Positions 1 through 6,028 of a DNA stretch of 12,984 nucleotides are shown here, piece by piece. Origin of the DNA: Bacilli bacterium. GTDB taxonomy: Bacteria > Bacillota_I > Bacilli_A > RFN20 > CAG-826. A model generated the notes under the pieces. The model had not been told where the DNA came from. It worked only from the letters and a program-made list of their open reading frames with translations, and searched no databases. A program made the position numbers and the translations under genes. Positions within the stretch are counted from its first letter, which is position 1, and every line of letters begins with the position of its first letter. Where the stretch lies: NCBI GenBank assembly GCA_024698065.1, contig JAILRR010000003.1, forward strand, positions 1 through 12,984. Reading direction: 5' to 3'.

Positions 1-81
1 CCTTATCTGATCCGCAATCTGCGCCATCTGATTCCCGAAGAGGCACAATATGCCTATATGGCAACTGATGGCATCCGATAA
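1..81 (+). CDS. 3' end of an unidentified upstream gene (partial)
   Basis: The first frame is open from the left edge and gives 26 residues, starting PYLIRNLRHLIPEEAQ, before a TAA at 79-81. The codon use fits the neighbours. The stop lies just inside the next gene, so the two would overlap by 14 nt, an arrangement seen again at cysK/cysE in this window and typical of translational coupling. I do not recognise the family from this short tail. It could also be chance open frame, but the overlap and the lack of a Shine-Dalgarno site before the next gene favour a real gene end. Confidence 0.45.
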   Translation, partial: PYLIRNLRHLIPEEAQYAYMATDGIR

Positions 82-355
82 CGATTTCCTTCTATATGTC
101 CTTGATCTTCTTCGCGAAGTCGAAGGTATCACCTATCGCAAGATGATGGGTGAATATGTCCTCTATAAAGACGGCATCGTTTTCGGTGGGATATACGATA
201 ACCGCTTCCTCATCAAGAAGACCAAGTCCATTTCTCAATATGGCATGGGTGAGGCTCTCCCTTATCCTGGTGGGTCTATGATGTACGCGGTTGATAGCGA
301 GGATCCAGACGAGATCAAAGAGATGGTGGACAAGGTCATTTACGACCTCAAATAA
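68..355 (+). CDS. TfoX/Sxy family N-terminal domain protein
   Basis: This 95-residue protein is a stand-alone TfoX N-terminal domain. It carries the family's run ITYRKMMGEY (about residues 21-30), GGIYDNRFLIKKT (about 40-52) and a PYPGG turn. Members with only this domain are common in Firmicutes and their function is not settled; the name comes from the proteobacterial competence regulator, and nothing here implies a competence role. I chose the ATG at 68 because family members begin with MAS-like residues. An in-frame ATG at 50 would add six residues. Neither has a clear Shine-Dalgarno site, so translation is probably coupled to the upstream gene, whose stop overlaps this start. A terminator follows directly. 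Confidence 0.85.
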   Translation: MASDNDFLLYVLDLLREVEGITYRKMMGEYVLYKDGIVFGGIYDNRFLIKKTKSISQYGMGEALPYPGGSMMYAVDSEDPDEIKEMVDKVIYDLK

Positions 356-356
356 A

Positions 357-394
357 AAAAGAAGGGCACTTCACTAGAAATAGCCCTTTTCTTT
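357..394 (+). terminator. Rho-independent terminator after the TfoX-N gene
   Basis: GGGC (364-367) pairs with GCCC (383-386). The stem is extended by A-rich sequence before it pairing with the TTTTCTTT tract after it, and a small TTC/GAA stem can form inside the loop. The hairpin begins right after the TAA at 353-355. Confidence 0.8.
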
Positions 395-408
395 ATTCAT
401 ACGAGAAA

Positions 409-417
409 TGCTATAAT
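409..417 (+). promoter_or_regulatory. Extended -10 promoter element
   Basis: TGCTATAAT is a perfect extended -10 element (TGN plus TATAAT, hexamer at 412-417). No good -35 is visible at the usual distance, as is common for extended -10 promoters. Only nine bases separate it from the ATG at 427, so transcription should start at about 423-425 and leave almost no 5' leader. There is no Shine-Dalgarno site in between. Confidence 0.65.
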
Positions 418-426
418 TCGAGAGTT

Positions 427-1491
427 ATGTTCATTGCATCCATCGTTCTTATTTCGATTATTTCTCTCGCGTATTTGACGCTCCTAGTGCTTTATAAGAG
501 GCCAGATAAGGTTTCTTATCGGGTCAAGACGCTCGCTCCACGTTTCAGTTTTATTTTTGGCAGCGTTTTGACTCTCATCTCGCTTCTTTGCTTTGCCACT
601 CATCTAATTCTCGAATCTTTTGACCTTTGTTTCGAAGCGAGGAATCCTCTTTTCGCCACGGGTTGTTTAACCGCTTTCTTTGGCCTCTTCAGATTCTTTA
701 CTTCAGCTATGACATTCGAGGCCATAGAGAAAGACAAATTGATTGTCAAACGACCTTTCTCTGGCAAGGATGAAGTGGAGATAGCCGAGATCAGAAGAAT
801 CTCCCATTCCGTTCTCGGAGTCTATCTTCCGACTAAGGAAAAAACGGTCACCATCTCAAAGACCGCAGGGAAGCTCGATCTTTTGCTTGCCGCCATCAAA
901 AAGGCGAATCCAGACATTGAGGAAGAGGATTTTGATGATTCGTTCGCTTTGAAACGCATAAGAAGATGGAGGATCTTTTACTACGTCTTGATGGCTATTA
1001 CGGCCGCTTCCATAACCTATACAATCATCTCTGCCCGTCCTTCAGAACCTGTTTCCAAAGACAATCTCGTCACCGTTCAAGGAACCGTTGAGTCCACGGA
1101 GAAAACCGCTGGCAAAGTCCTTTTCTATGTCTATTTGCAAGATGATCCAGTTGGATATGTCGTTGCCGAGGAAACGCTTAATTTCATCGACCCTTCGGTT
1201 TATAGCGATTTGAAAGCGGGAGATGAGGTAACCTTGCGCACGGAAGGGAACATCAAAAACGACCGCTATGCTAGTGATAAACGTTCCAGACACGATACGA
1301 TCTGCGCCATAGAGACTGATTCGAAGGCATATCTCACATACGATGGATACCTAGAGGGAATCAACGAGAAAAAGGTAGTGTCTTCAAACTTGTATGTTTT
1401 CCATTCGTTATGTCTCGCCTCCTTCGCAATGTTTTTGGTTGAAAACTATTACAAATCAAGCAAAGGACCAAAAAAGTCGACAAAGAAATAA
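427..1491 (+). CDS. Five-helix membrane protein with possible PH-like and extracytoplasmic domains (paralog of 3643-5021)
   Basis: I do not recognise a named family. Hydrophobic segments lie at about residues 2-23, 41-62, 75-95, 183-202 and 322-340. Between helices 3 and 4 (about 97-160) is a mixed strand/helix segment that begins FEAIEKDKLIVKRPF and ends in an amphipathic helix, resembling bacterial PH-like domains; this is a guess from the pattern. Between helices 4 and 5 (about 205-320) is a beta-rich domain, probably extracytoplasmic, containing DLKAGDEV and the signature TDSKAYLTYDGYL (297-309). The same order of helices and the same signature recur in the frameshifted gene at 3643-5021. 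The start follows a near-leaderless promoter and matches the paralog's MLIASIV start. The next gene begins 72 bases on and may be co-transcribed. Confidence 0.85.
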   Translation: MFIASIVLISIISLAYLTLLVLYKRPDKVSYRVKTLAPRFSFIFGSVLTLISLLCFATHLILESFDLCFEARNPLFATGCLTAFFGLFRFFTSAMTFEAIEKDKLIVKRPFSGKDEVEIAEIRRISHSVLGVYLPTKEKTVTISKTAGKLDLLLAAIKKANPDIEEEDFDDSFALKRIRRWRIFYYVLMAITAASITYTIISARPSEPVSKDNLVTVQGTVESTEKTAGKVLFYVYLQDDPVGYVVAEETLNFIDPSVYSDLKAGDEVTLRTEGNIKNDRYASDKRSRHDTICAIETDSKAYLTYDGYLEGINEKKVVSSNLYVFHSLCLASFAMFLVENYYKSSKGPKKSTKK

Positions 1492-1563
1492 GCGCCATCA
1501 AACCCTTCTTTCATCATCGCCATAACCGCCTTTAAAATAGAAAAAGCGAATAGCCAAATAAGA

Positions 1564-2226
1564 ATGAAGAAACAAAAAAAGATAGCCATCATCGTAAGCG
1601 CCTCAGTTGTTGGGGCTCTTGCCCTCGCTCTAGCGATCCCTTTTACCATCTATGGCGTTAGAAGCGCCTCCATAAACAACGAATATTCCTATCTTTTGGA
1701 AGAAAAGAAAATCACTTCGAAGATAATCGATGGGGTCCCTCTTATCAAACAGGACATTTCCTGTGGCTATGCCATAATCGAGATGCTTTCCGATTTCTAT
1801 GGCAAGAAGGTCACCGAGAAAGAACTCTCTGACAAGAATGGCGGTGGCGTTTCCACCCAAACCACATCGGGGTTCGTAGACGAAATCAACGAAACCATTT
1901 CCGGAGCGAATTACGTTTCCAAAGAATATTTCAAAAACGATGAGCTTCTTTTGACCATCAACTCCTCTTTGCAAAAAGGCAAACCGGTTCCAGTTGAGTG
2001 GGCGGCAAAGCTAGAAGATGAATGGACTCTTCATTGGTCGATCGTCACCGGCATGGATGAGAAAAACGTCTATATCAATAACCCTTATGGCTATTATGAG
2101 CAAATCTCATATGACGAATTCATCGAAAGAACAACCTTCAAGCCATTCGATGGGGTGAACTTCTTTCAGTTCGGTTTTGCTTTCGGCTTATTCGGCAAGA
2201 ATACAGTCATCGTTCCTAACGATTAA
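1564..2226 (+). CDS. Membrane-anchored C39-like cysteine peptidase
   Basis: The 220-residue protein has a lysine-rich N-terminus and one hydrophobic helix (about 7-32), a signal anchor or signal peptide that places the rest outside the cell. The remainder fits the C39-like papain fold: VPLIKQDISCGYA supplies the oxyanion Gln63 and nucleophile Cys67, LHWSIVTG supplies His157, and YINNPYG supplies the third residue, Asn173, where many relatives have Asp. It is not fused to an ABC transporter and no exporter or leader peptide lies nearby, so it is not an obvious bacteriocin-processing protease. Stand-alone members of this family are surface proteins of mostly unknown substrate. No clear Shine-Dalgarno precedes the ATG. 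A weak TAAAAT lies at 1533-1538. Confidence 0.8.
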   Translation: MKKQKKIAIIVSASVVGALALALAIPFTIYGVRSASINNEYSYLLEEKKITSKIIDGVPLIKQDISCGYAIIEMLSDFYGKKVTEKELSDKNGGGVSTQTTSGFVDEINETISGANYVSKEYFKNDELLLTINSSLQKGKPVPVEWAAKLEDEWTLHWSIVTGMDEKNVYINNPYGYYEQISYDEFIERTTFKPFDGVNFFQFGFAFGLFGKNTVIVPND

Positions 2227-2248
2227 AAAAATTTTTTCAGTTTGTGGC

Positions 2249-2275
2249 AGTTCTGTGACAGGACTCTGTTTTAAT
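2249..2275 (+). terminator. Possible terminator after the C39-like gene
   Basis: AGTTCTG (2249-2255) pairs with CAGGACT (2259-2265), seven pairs including one G-U and a three-base loop, followed by a short CTGTTTTAA run. It overlaps a 19-base segment repeated at 2957-2975. The T tract is poor, so this may only be a structured remnant. Confidence 0.35.
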
Positions 2276-2283
2276 AATGTTAG

Positions 2284-2330
2284 GATTTCGCCATTTTCAT
2301 CCAAAAATGGACTATCCCAACGGCGAAATC
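2284..2330 (+). repeat. Nested inverted repeat
   Basis: GATTTCGCC (2284-2292) is the exact reverse complement of GGCGAAATC (2322-2330). Within it, CCATTTT (2291-2297) pairs with AAAATGG (2304-2310). The two stems share only CC at 2291-2292, so a two-stem structure is possible if the outer helix gives up two pairs. It lies in the gene-free stretch between the C39-like gene and the decayed GGDEF gene. Its role is unknown. Confidence 0.55.
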
Positions 2331-2348
2331 TCTGTTTCCTTTCTTTCG

Positions 2349-2389
2349 GGGCCCGAGAACAAAAAAGGGCCCTTTTCTTTTTTCTTTTT
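2349..2389 (+). terminator. Strong Rho-independent terminator
   Basis: GGGCCC (2349-2354) pairs with GGGCCC (2367-2372) across a 12-base A-rich loop, followed by TTTTCTTTTTTCTTTTT. It would end transcription coming from the C39-like gene and insulate the decayed gene that follows. Confidence 0.8.
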
Positions 2390-2442
2390 GTGAGCGGTTT
2401 TAAACCTTTTTTATGGAATCTGTTCTATAACATTTGTACAAA

Positions 2443-2936
2443 ATGTTTAAGGACTACCTTCTCCAGAATTGGGCATTGATTCTCATTTTATTGGCTTTTG
2501 CCATTTCTTTGGCGACCACTGTTTTTTTTGGGAAAAGAACGATCATTCGCCTATATGTTTTAATCGTCTCGATTGATATGAATGGCCTAAAAGCCATCAA
2601 TGACAACGAAGGGCATAATGCTGGCGATGAGAGACTCTGCTTGCTTTGGCGCTTTGCTTCAATAAGTCCTTTAGAGGAAGGCAATCTGGCTACCGCATAG
2701 GCGGAGACGGATTCATCATCCTTTGTAGAAAGAACTGTGAAGCAGAGGTGAAAAGCCTCGTTGAGAGAATCAAAAAGAACGTCAAGGAAACAAAATATTC
2801 CTGCGCGATCGGCTATGGCCTTAACCTTAACGGCTAGAAAGACATTGAGAAACTTCTCAAAGAATCCGATGAGATGATGTACAAAGACAAGGATAGGTAC
2901 TACGCGGAAACCGGCAAGAATAGGCGGCACATCTAA
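2443..2936 (+). pseudogene. Decayed GGDEF (diguanylate cyclase-type) gene
   Basis: The pieces add up to a small membrane GGDEF protein. A helix (LILILLAFAISLATTVFF) comes first, then SIDMNGLKAINDNEGHNAGDE, then in the next frame YRIGGDGFIILC, then SCAIGYGL, then KLLKESDEMMYKDKDR; these are the consecutive landmarks of a GGDEF domain. There are three lesions. The usual DxLTGLxNR segment between the helix and VSIDMNG is missing. The frame changes near 2645. An in-frame TAG at 2835-2837 interrupts the last third. The active-site motif itself reads GGDGF (2700-2714), with the catalytic Glu lost. It is very unlikely to make c-di-GMP. A TATAAC box at 2426-2431 still sits just upstream of the ATG. 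The last codon in the distal frame ends at TAA 2934-2936. Confidence 0.8.
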
Positions 2937-2950
2937 GCGATTCAAAGTTC

Positions 2951-2984
2951 AAAGGCTGTGGCACTTCTGTGGCAGCCTTTTTCT
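2951..2984 (+). terminator. Rho-independent terminator after the GGDEF remnant
   Basis: AAAGGCTG (2951-2958) pairs with CAGCCTTT (2973-2980), eight pairs, followed by more T residues. The loop contains the 19-base segment that also occurs at 2243-2261. Confidence 0.75.
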
Positions 2985-3016
2985 ATACTTTCCTTGAAAG
3001 GGCCAGGTATTGCTAA

Positions 3017-3334
3017 GTGAAATCGCCATTTATTACGATTTTGGATACTACGACGGGTGAGGGGATGCCCCCATATCTCATCGCTTTTATCGCCCTTGCA
3101 AGCCTCCTTTTGCTCATCTCATTCAGCCTTTTTATCTTCGTGCTTCTCAATGGTTGGATCATCGTGGACATGAAACCGGTGAGGGCCATCAAGTTCTTTG
3201 GTTTCAAAAAGGAGGGCAAATACCTTCTTTTGACTTTCACTTGCAAGTTCAAGTACCGTAAACCATCGGGCATCTATAGCACAAAGAAAGAAGCCCAAGT
3301 AGCCATCATCGCCCTTCAAGAAAAAGACCACTAA
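3017..3334 (+). CDS. Small single-helix membrane protein, unknown function
   Basis: The 105-residue product has a strong hydrophobic stretch at about residues 20-46 (from YLIAFIALASLLLLISFS on) and a basic C-terminal domain of some 55 residues with alternating strand-like segments (AIKFFGFKKEGKYLLLTFTC, then TKKEAQVAIIAL). I do not recognise it. The codon use matches real genes here. The start is uncertain: a GTG at 3017 gives the full length with no Shine-Dalgarno site, while an ATG at 3065 preceded by GGGTGAGGGG would remove 16 residues but keep the helix. The opposite strand is also open over much of this gene, but its translation lacks any domain-like pattern. Confidence 0.55.
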   Translation: MKSPFITILDTTTGEGMPPYLIAFIALASLLLLISFSLFIFVLLNGWIIVDMKPVRAIKFFGFKKEGKYLLLTFTCKFKYRKPSGIYSTKKEAQVAIIALQEKDH

Positions 3335-3512
3335 CAGCTCTTCGGAGCAGGGGACCCTGACATCCTCCCTGGGATCAAAAACCTCCTTCACATCTCCTTG
3401 TAGGCTAGGTCAAAGATTCCTCCTGAAACCCCCTTACCTCTTCTTTAGGGAGATGAAAGGGCCCCCTGATTAAACATGTCACATTTACTCAAAATACTCT
3501 TTCCTAGAAACG
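3335..3512 (+). other. Gene-free, pyrimidine-rich stretch
   Basis: I see no convincing gene here. Much of 3355-3460 is pyrimidine-rich on this strand, with several CTCC-type blocks; on the opposite strand these look like repeated Shine-Dalgarno sequences but lead to no plausible gene. A short CAGGG/CCCTG inverted repeat can form near 3349-3374. It may be the degraded end of an older gene. Confidence 0.3.
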
Positions 3513-3543
3513 AGGAGGGCCAAGCGGCTCTCCTTATTTCTTT
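3513..3543 (+). terminator. Rho-independent terminator upstream of the frameshifted gene
   Basis: AGGAGGGCC (3513-3521) pairs with GGCTCTCCT (3526-3534), nine pairs with one G-U and an AAGC loop, followed by TATTTCTTT. Confidence 0.7.
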
Positions 3544-3606
3544 ATGGCAAACATTTGCCTTCATTGAGTTTCATTTATATAAAAAACCACGCAAATCGGA
3601 AGGCTA

Positions 3607-3635
3607 TTGTCACAAATCACGCTTTTGTGTAACCT
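3607..3635 (+). promoter_or_regulatory. Candidate promoter for the frameshifted membrane-protein gene
   Basis: TTGTCA (3607-3612, five of six matches to the -35 consensus) lies exactly 17 bases before TAACCT (3630-3635, a weak -10). It would start transcription at about 3642-3643, on the ATG chosen here, giving a leaderless mRNA. A second candidate lies upstream, TTGCCT (3555-3560), 17 bases, then TATAAA (3578-3583), and would give a 50-base leader. The sequence does not decide between them. Confidence 0.4.
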
Positions 3636-3642
3636 TATGGTT

Positions 3643-4353
3643 ATGCTTATTGCTTCAATTGTTTCCCTTGTTCTAATAGTCGTTATATATCTCTTCATAA
3701 CCGTTTTCGGAATTCGCTTCAAACACAATTCATACGAGCTCATTACCGGTAACCCTCGTTGGCCTATGGTGGTGGGTCACGTTTTCATCACGATCGGGGT
3801 CGCTTTTGTTGGTCTTTCGTTCATTGACATTTTAAAAACGGCCGCCCCCTCGTGTCTTATGGTCGGCGATCTCTTCGCCTTTATCGGCTTGGTGTTCTTT
3901 TATTCCTTCACCTTTCAATTCGAGGCCATCAAAGGGGGTTCCATCTTCCTTTTGAGGTTCATAAAGGTCAAGGAAATCCAAATAAAGGACATCGCCTTCA
4001 TCAACCCCATGTTTTCAGGTTACATCTTCACATGCAAAGATGGCTCTGCTTTCTCGATTTCGGCTAAAACCTTGAAAGTTAAAGAGTTTATCGAAATGGT
4101 CGAAAAGAGGATGGAAAACAATAGTTCTATAGAAGAGCAAGTTTCCAAGGATGAAAGCTCCATTCAAAAAACCTCCTTTTCCCAAATTGGCAAAGAAATC
4201 AGGAACATGATTCCTTCGATAAAAAAGAATTCGCGGTACCTCTTCATTGCCCTAGCGGTTCTCTTCCTTGCGGCTACAGGCGTTTTGGCAGTGCTAGGCG
4301 TCATGCAATCAAATAGATTCCTTCTGATTTTCGCCATTCTCTGCTGTGCTTAG
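3643..4353 (+). CDS. 5' part of a frameshifted membrane-protein gene (paralog of 427-1491)
   Basis: This half gives 236 residues with hydrophobic segments at about 2-22, 41-61, 70-92 and 199-220 and a fifth that is cut by the TAG at 4351-4353. The segment after helix 3 (FEAIKGGSIFLLRF, about 93-155) lines up with the possible PH-like domain of the 427-1491 protein. The reading continues without a gap in the frame one base earlier, as ...LLIFAILC then LVGMVPALINVFI, which completes a normal helix, so this and the next entry are one gene split by a frameshift near 4341-4350. I start at the ATG at 3643 because it matches the paralog's start. A TTG at 3607 preceded by GGAAGG would add 12 residues. 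Confidence 0.7.
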   Translation: MLIASIVSLVLIVVIYLFITVFGIRFKHNSYELITGNPRWPMVVGHVFITIGVAFVGLSFIDILKTAAPSCLMVGDLFAFIGLVFFYSFTFQFEAIKGGSIFLLRFIKVKEIQIKDIAFINPMFSGYIFTCKDGSAFSISAKTLKVKEFIEMVEKRMENNSSIEEQVSKDESSIQKTSFSQIGKEIRNMIPSIKKNSRYLFIALAVLFLAATGVLAVLGVMQSNRFLLIFAILCCA

Positions 4354-4358
4354 TTGGC

Positions 4359-5021
4359 ATGGTGCCTGCGCTTATAAACGTTTTCATAACCGATAAACGC
4401 TATGAGAACGACCTAAAACAAGACGATGAATATCTAGGTAAGAAATACCTATTCCTTTCAAAAAACGTCAAAGGCTCCGCGAAAAGAAGGTTCAAGATCA
4501 ATTTGGTTTCAGGCGTCATAACCACGATCTGCCTCGTTTTAATGGCTGTCGTCACTGGCATTATCTCCTCATTGCAGAATCCGGTGGAGAAAGAGGAACT
4601 CGTCTACGTAACAGGTGAATTCGAATATGCAAGAAGCGTCAGGGATGACTATGCAATCGGGCTCAAAGGCAATCCGGTTGAGTATCGCATCAGTGGCATC
4701 GAACTAAAAGAAACCGATAAAAGCTTCAGAGACGAACTTCATGTCGGCGACACAATATACCTCTATGTTGACGGCACAAAAGAGAATGTTTCGTTTAGCT
4801 ATCAAGACAAAACCGCTTGGAACTACGCCTACGTTCTTAAAACCGATTCGAAGACTTATCTGGACTATGAAGGATATTTGAAGGCAAACGAGAGCAATAG
4901 ACTCTTTGGCTACATCATATGCTATGTTTGCGCCGGGGCAAGCCCGCTTTCTTTAGGCATCATCGGGGTCGCTTACGTCAAATACAAGTCTGACGCAAAG
5001 AAAGAGACATTAGAGCTTTAA
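4359..5021 (+). CDS. 3' part of the frameshifted membrane-protein gene
   Basis: The fragment has 220 residues in the frame one base behind the preceding half. Hydrophobic segments lie at about 1-10 (the end of the interrupted helix), 46-68 and 183-205. The domain between the last two ends in TDSKTYLDYEGYLKANESN (162-180), matching TDSKAYLTYDGYLEGINEK in the 427-1491 protein, and ELHVGDTIYL matches DLKAGDEVTL there. The ATG at 4359 is only the first Met after the break. No Shine-Dalgarno precedes it, so independent translation is doubtful. Compared with its paralog this gene carries an extra loop and helix before the conserved domain. The next 116 bases to cysK contain no clear terminator. Confidence 0.65.
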   Translation: MVPALINVFITDKRYENDLKQDDEYLGKKYLFLSKNVKGSAKRRFKINLVSGVITTICLVLMAVVTGIISSLQNPVEKEELVYVTGEFEYARSVRDDYAIGLKGNPVEYRISGIELKETDKSFRDELHVGDTIYLYVDGTKENVSFSYQDKTAWNYAYVLKTDSKTYLDYEGYLKANESNRLFGYIICYVCAGASPLSLGIIGVAYVKYKSDAKKETLEL

Positions 5022-5125
5022 TCTCCCTGGTAGTCTCGCTATCAAACTCTTTCCAGAAGGCTAATATTTCCCCGTTTTTGCACTTTGATAATGCGCTTTT
5101 GGATTTCTCTCAAAAAGAAACATAG

Positions 5126-5131
5126 TAGAAT
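5126..5131 (+). promoter_or_regulatory. -10 element directly before cysK
   Basis: TAGAAT (five of six matches to TATAAT) ends six bases before the cysK ATG, so transcription would begin on or next to the start codon. No Shine-Dalgarno site lies between, and no convincing -35 was found. Support rests on the hexamer and on the same spacing at 412-427. Confidence 0.4.
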
Positions 5132-5137
5132 AATCCC

Positions 5138-6028
5138 ATGGATTGCATCGCGAAGATTTCGGGCCTCTTTGAGAGGCTTGACAAAAACAACATCGAAAAG
5201 ATCCCTTATGGGGAGAATAACGACATATTTGCTAAGGTGGAGAATAAGAACCTCACCGGGTCCATCAAAGATAGACCAGCTCTTCAGATGATGCTCGATG
5301 CCGCGAAAGAAGGGCTCATCAAAGAAGATACCGTTTTCATTGAAGCCACTTCAGGCAACATGGGCATCTCAATTTCTTATCTTGCAAGGGAAATCGGCCT
5401 GAAAGCCTTGATCGTCATGCCTAGTTCGATGTCGGTCGAAAGAAGAGAGATGATCAAGCGTAACGGAGGCGAACTCCTTTTGATCGAAGGTGGGATGAAG
5501 CAATGTGAGGAAGAAGTCGAGAACCTTCTCAAAACCCGCCCAAATTTCTTAAAACTCTCGCAATTCGAGAACCTTTCGAATCCAAAAGCCCATTACCTTA
5601 CGACCGCTCCAGAGATTCAAAGATATGGCCATTTCGATTACATCGTCATGGGCATCGGCACTGGCGGAACCATCTCTGGCATTGGGGGATATTTCAAAGA
5701 AAAAGGATTCAGCACCAAGATAATTGGCGTTGAGCCAGAAGCCTCGCCTCTTCTTACCAAAGGCCAAGCTGGCCCTCATAAGATTCAGGGCATAGGCGCA
5801 AACTTCATCCCAAAGACCCTTAATAAAGACATCGTCGACGAAATCATCGATGTCGATGGCGATAAAGCCATACTCCTCGCCAAAGACCTCAAGGAAAAAG
5901 GCATCTCCGTTGGCATCTCTAGCGGAGCCGCCCTCTTAGGAGCCTTGGAGATAGATAAGAAAACGAAAGGGAAGAAGATACTCGTCATCTTCCCGGATAA
6001 CGGAGACAGATACCATGGAATCATCTAG
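5138..6028 (+). CDS. cysK: Cysteine synthase (O-acetylserine sulfhydrylase)
   Basis: This PLP enzyme joins O-acetylserine and sulfide to make cysteine. The 296-residue chain has the fold-type II landmarks in order: NLTGSIKDR with Lys44 as the PLP lysine, TSGNMG (71-76) as the substrate loop, GTGGT (174-178) holding the cofactor phosphate, SSGAA (Ser261/262) near the pyridine nitrogen, and PDNGDRY close to the end. The length is typical. One oddity is that the usual GNTPL stretch near the N-terminus is replaced by NNIEKIPYG, and the active-site lysine motif has NLTG instead of NPTG. The gene overlaps cysE by 14 nt, which supports a cysteine-making role over cystathionine beta-synthase or another paralog. 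Confidence 0.9.
   Translation: MDCIAKISGLFERLDKNNIEKIPYGENNDIFAKVENKNLTGSIKDRPALQMMLDAAKEGLIKEDTVFIEATSGNMGISISYLAREIGLKALIVMPSSMSVERREMIKRNGGELLLIEGGMKQCEEEVENLLKTRPNFLKLSQFENLSNPKAHYLTTAPEIQRYGHFDYIVMGIGTGGTISGIGGYFKEKGFSTKIIGVEPEASPLLTKGQAGPHKIQGIGANFIPKTLNKDIVDEIIDVDGDKAILLAKDLKEKGISVGISSGAALLGALEIDKKTKGKKILVIFPDNGDRYHGII

Noticed and set aside
2177..2479. Open frame of 100 codons between the C39-like gene and the GGDEF remnant
   Set aside because: It runs through a strong terminator and a nested inverted repeat, and its translation is low in complexity (Phe- and Ser-rich).
3119..3391. Antisense open frame opposite the small membrane protein at 3017
   Set aside because: Its GTG follows an AAGGAG-like run, but the spacing is too short and the translation lacks any coherent pattern, whereas the + strand gives a clear membrane helix and normal codons.
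3476..3676. Open frame of 66 codons before the frameshifted gene
   Set aside because: It spans a nine-pair terminator hairpin and the candidate promoters of the next gene, with no ribosome site.
4321..4365. Programmed -1 frameshift in the second membrane-protein gene
   Set aside because: There is no in-phase slippery heptamer, no upstream Shine-Dalgarno-like stimulator and no clear downstream pseudoknot; simple mutation or sequencing error is more likely.
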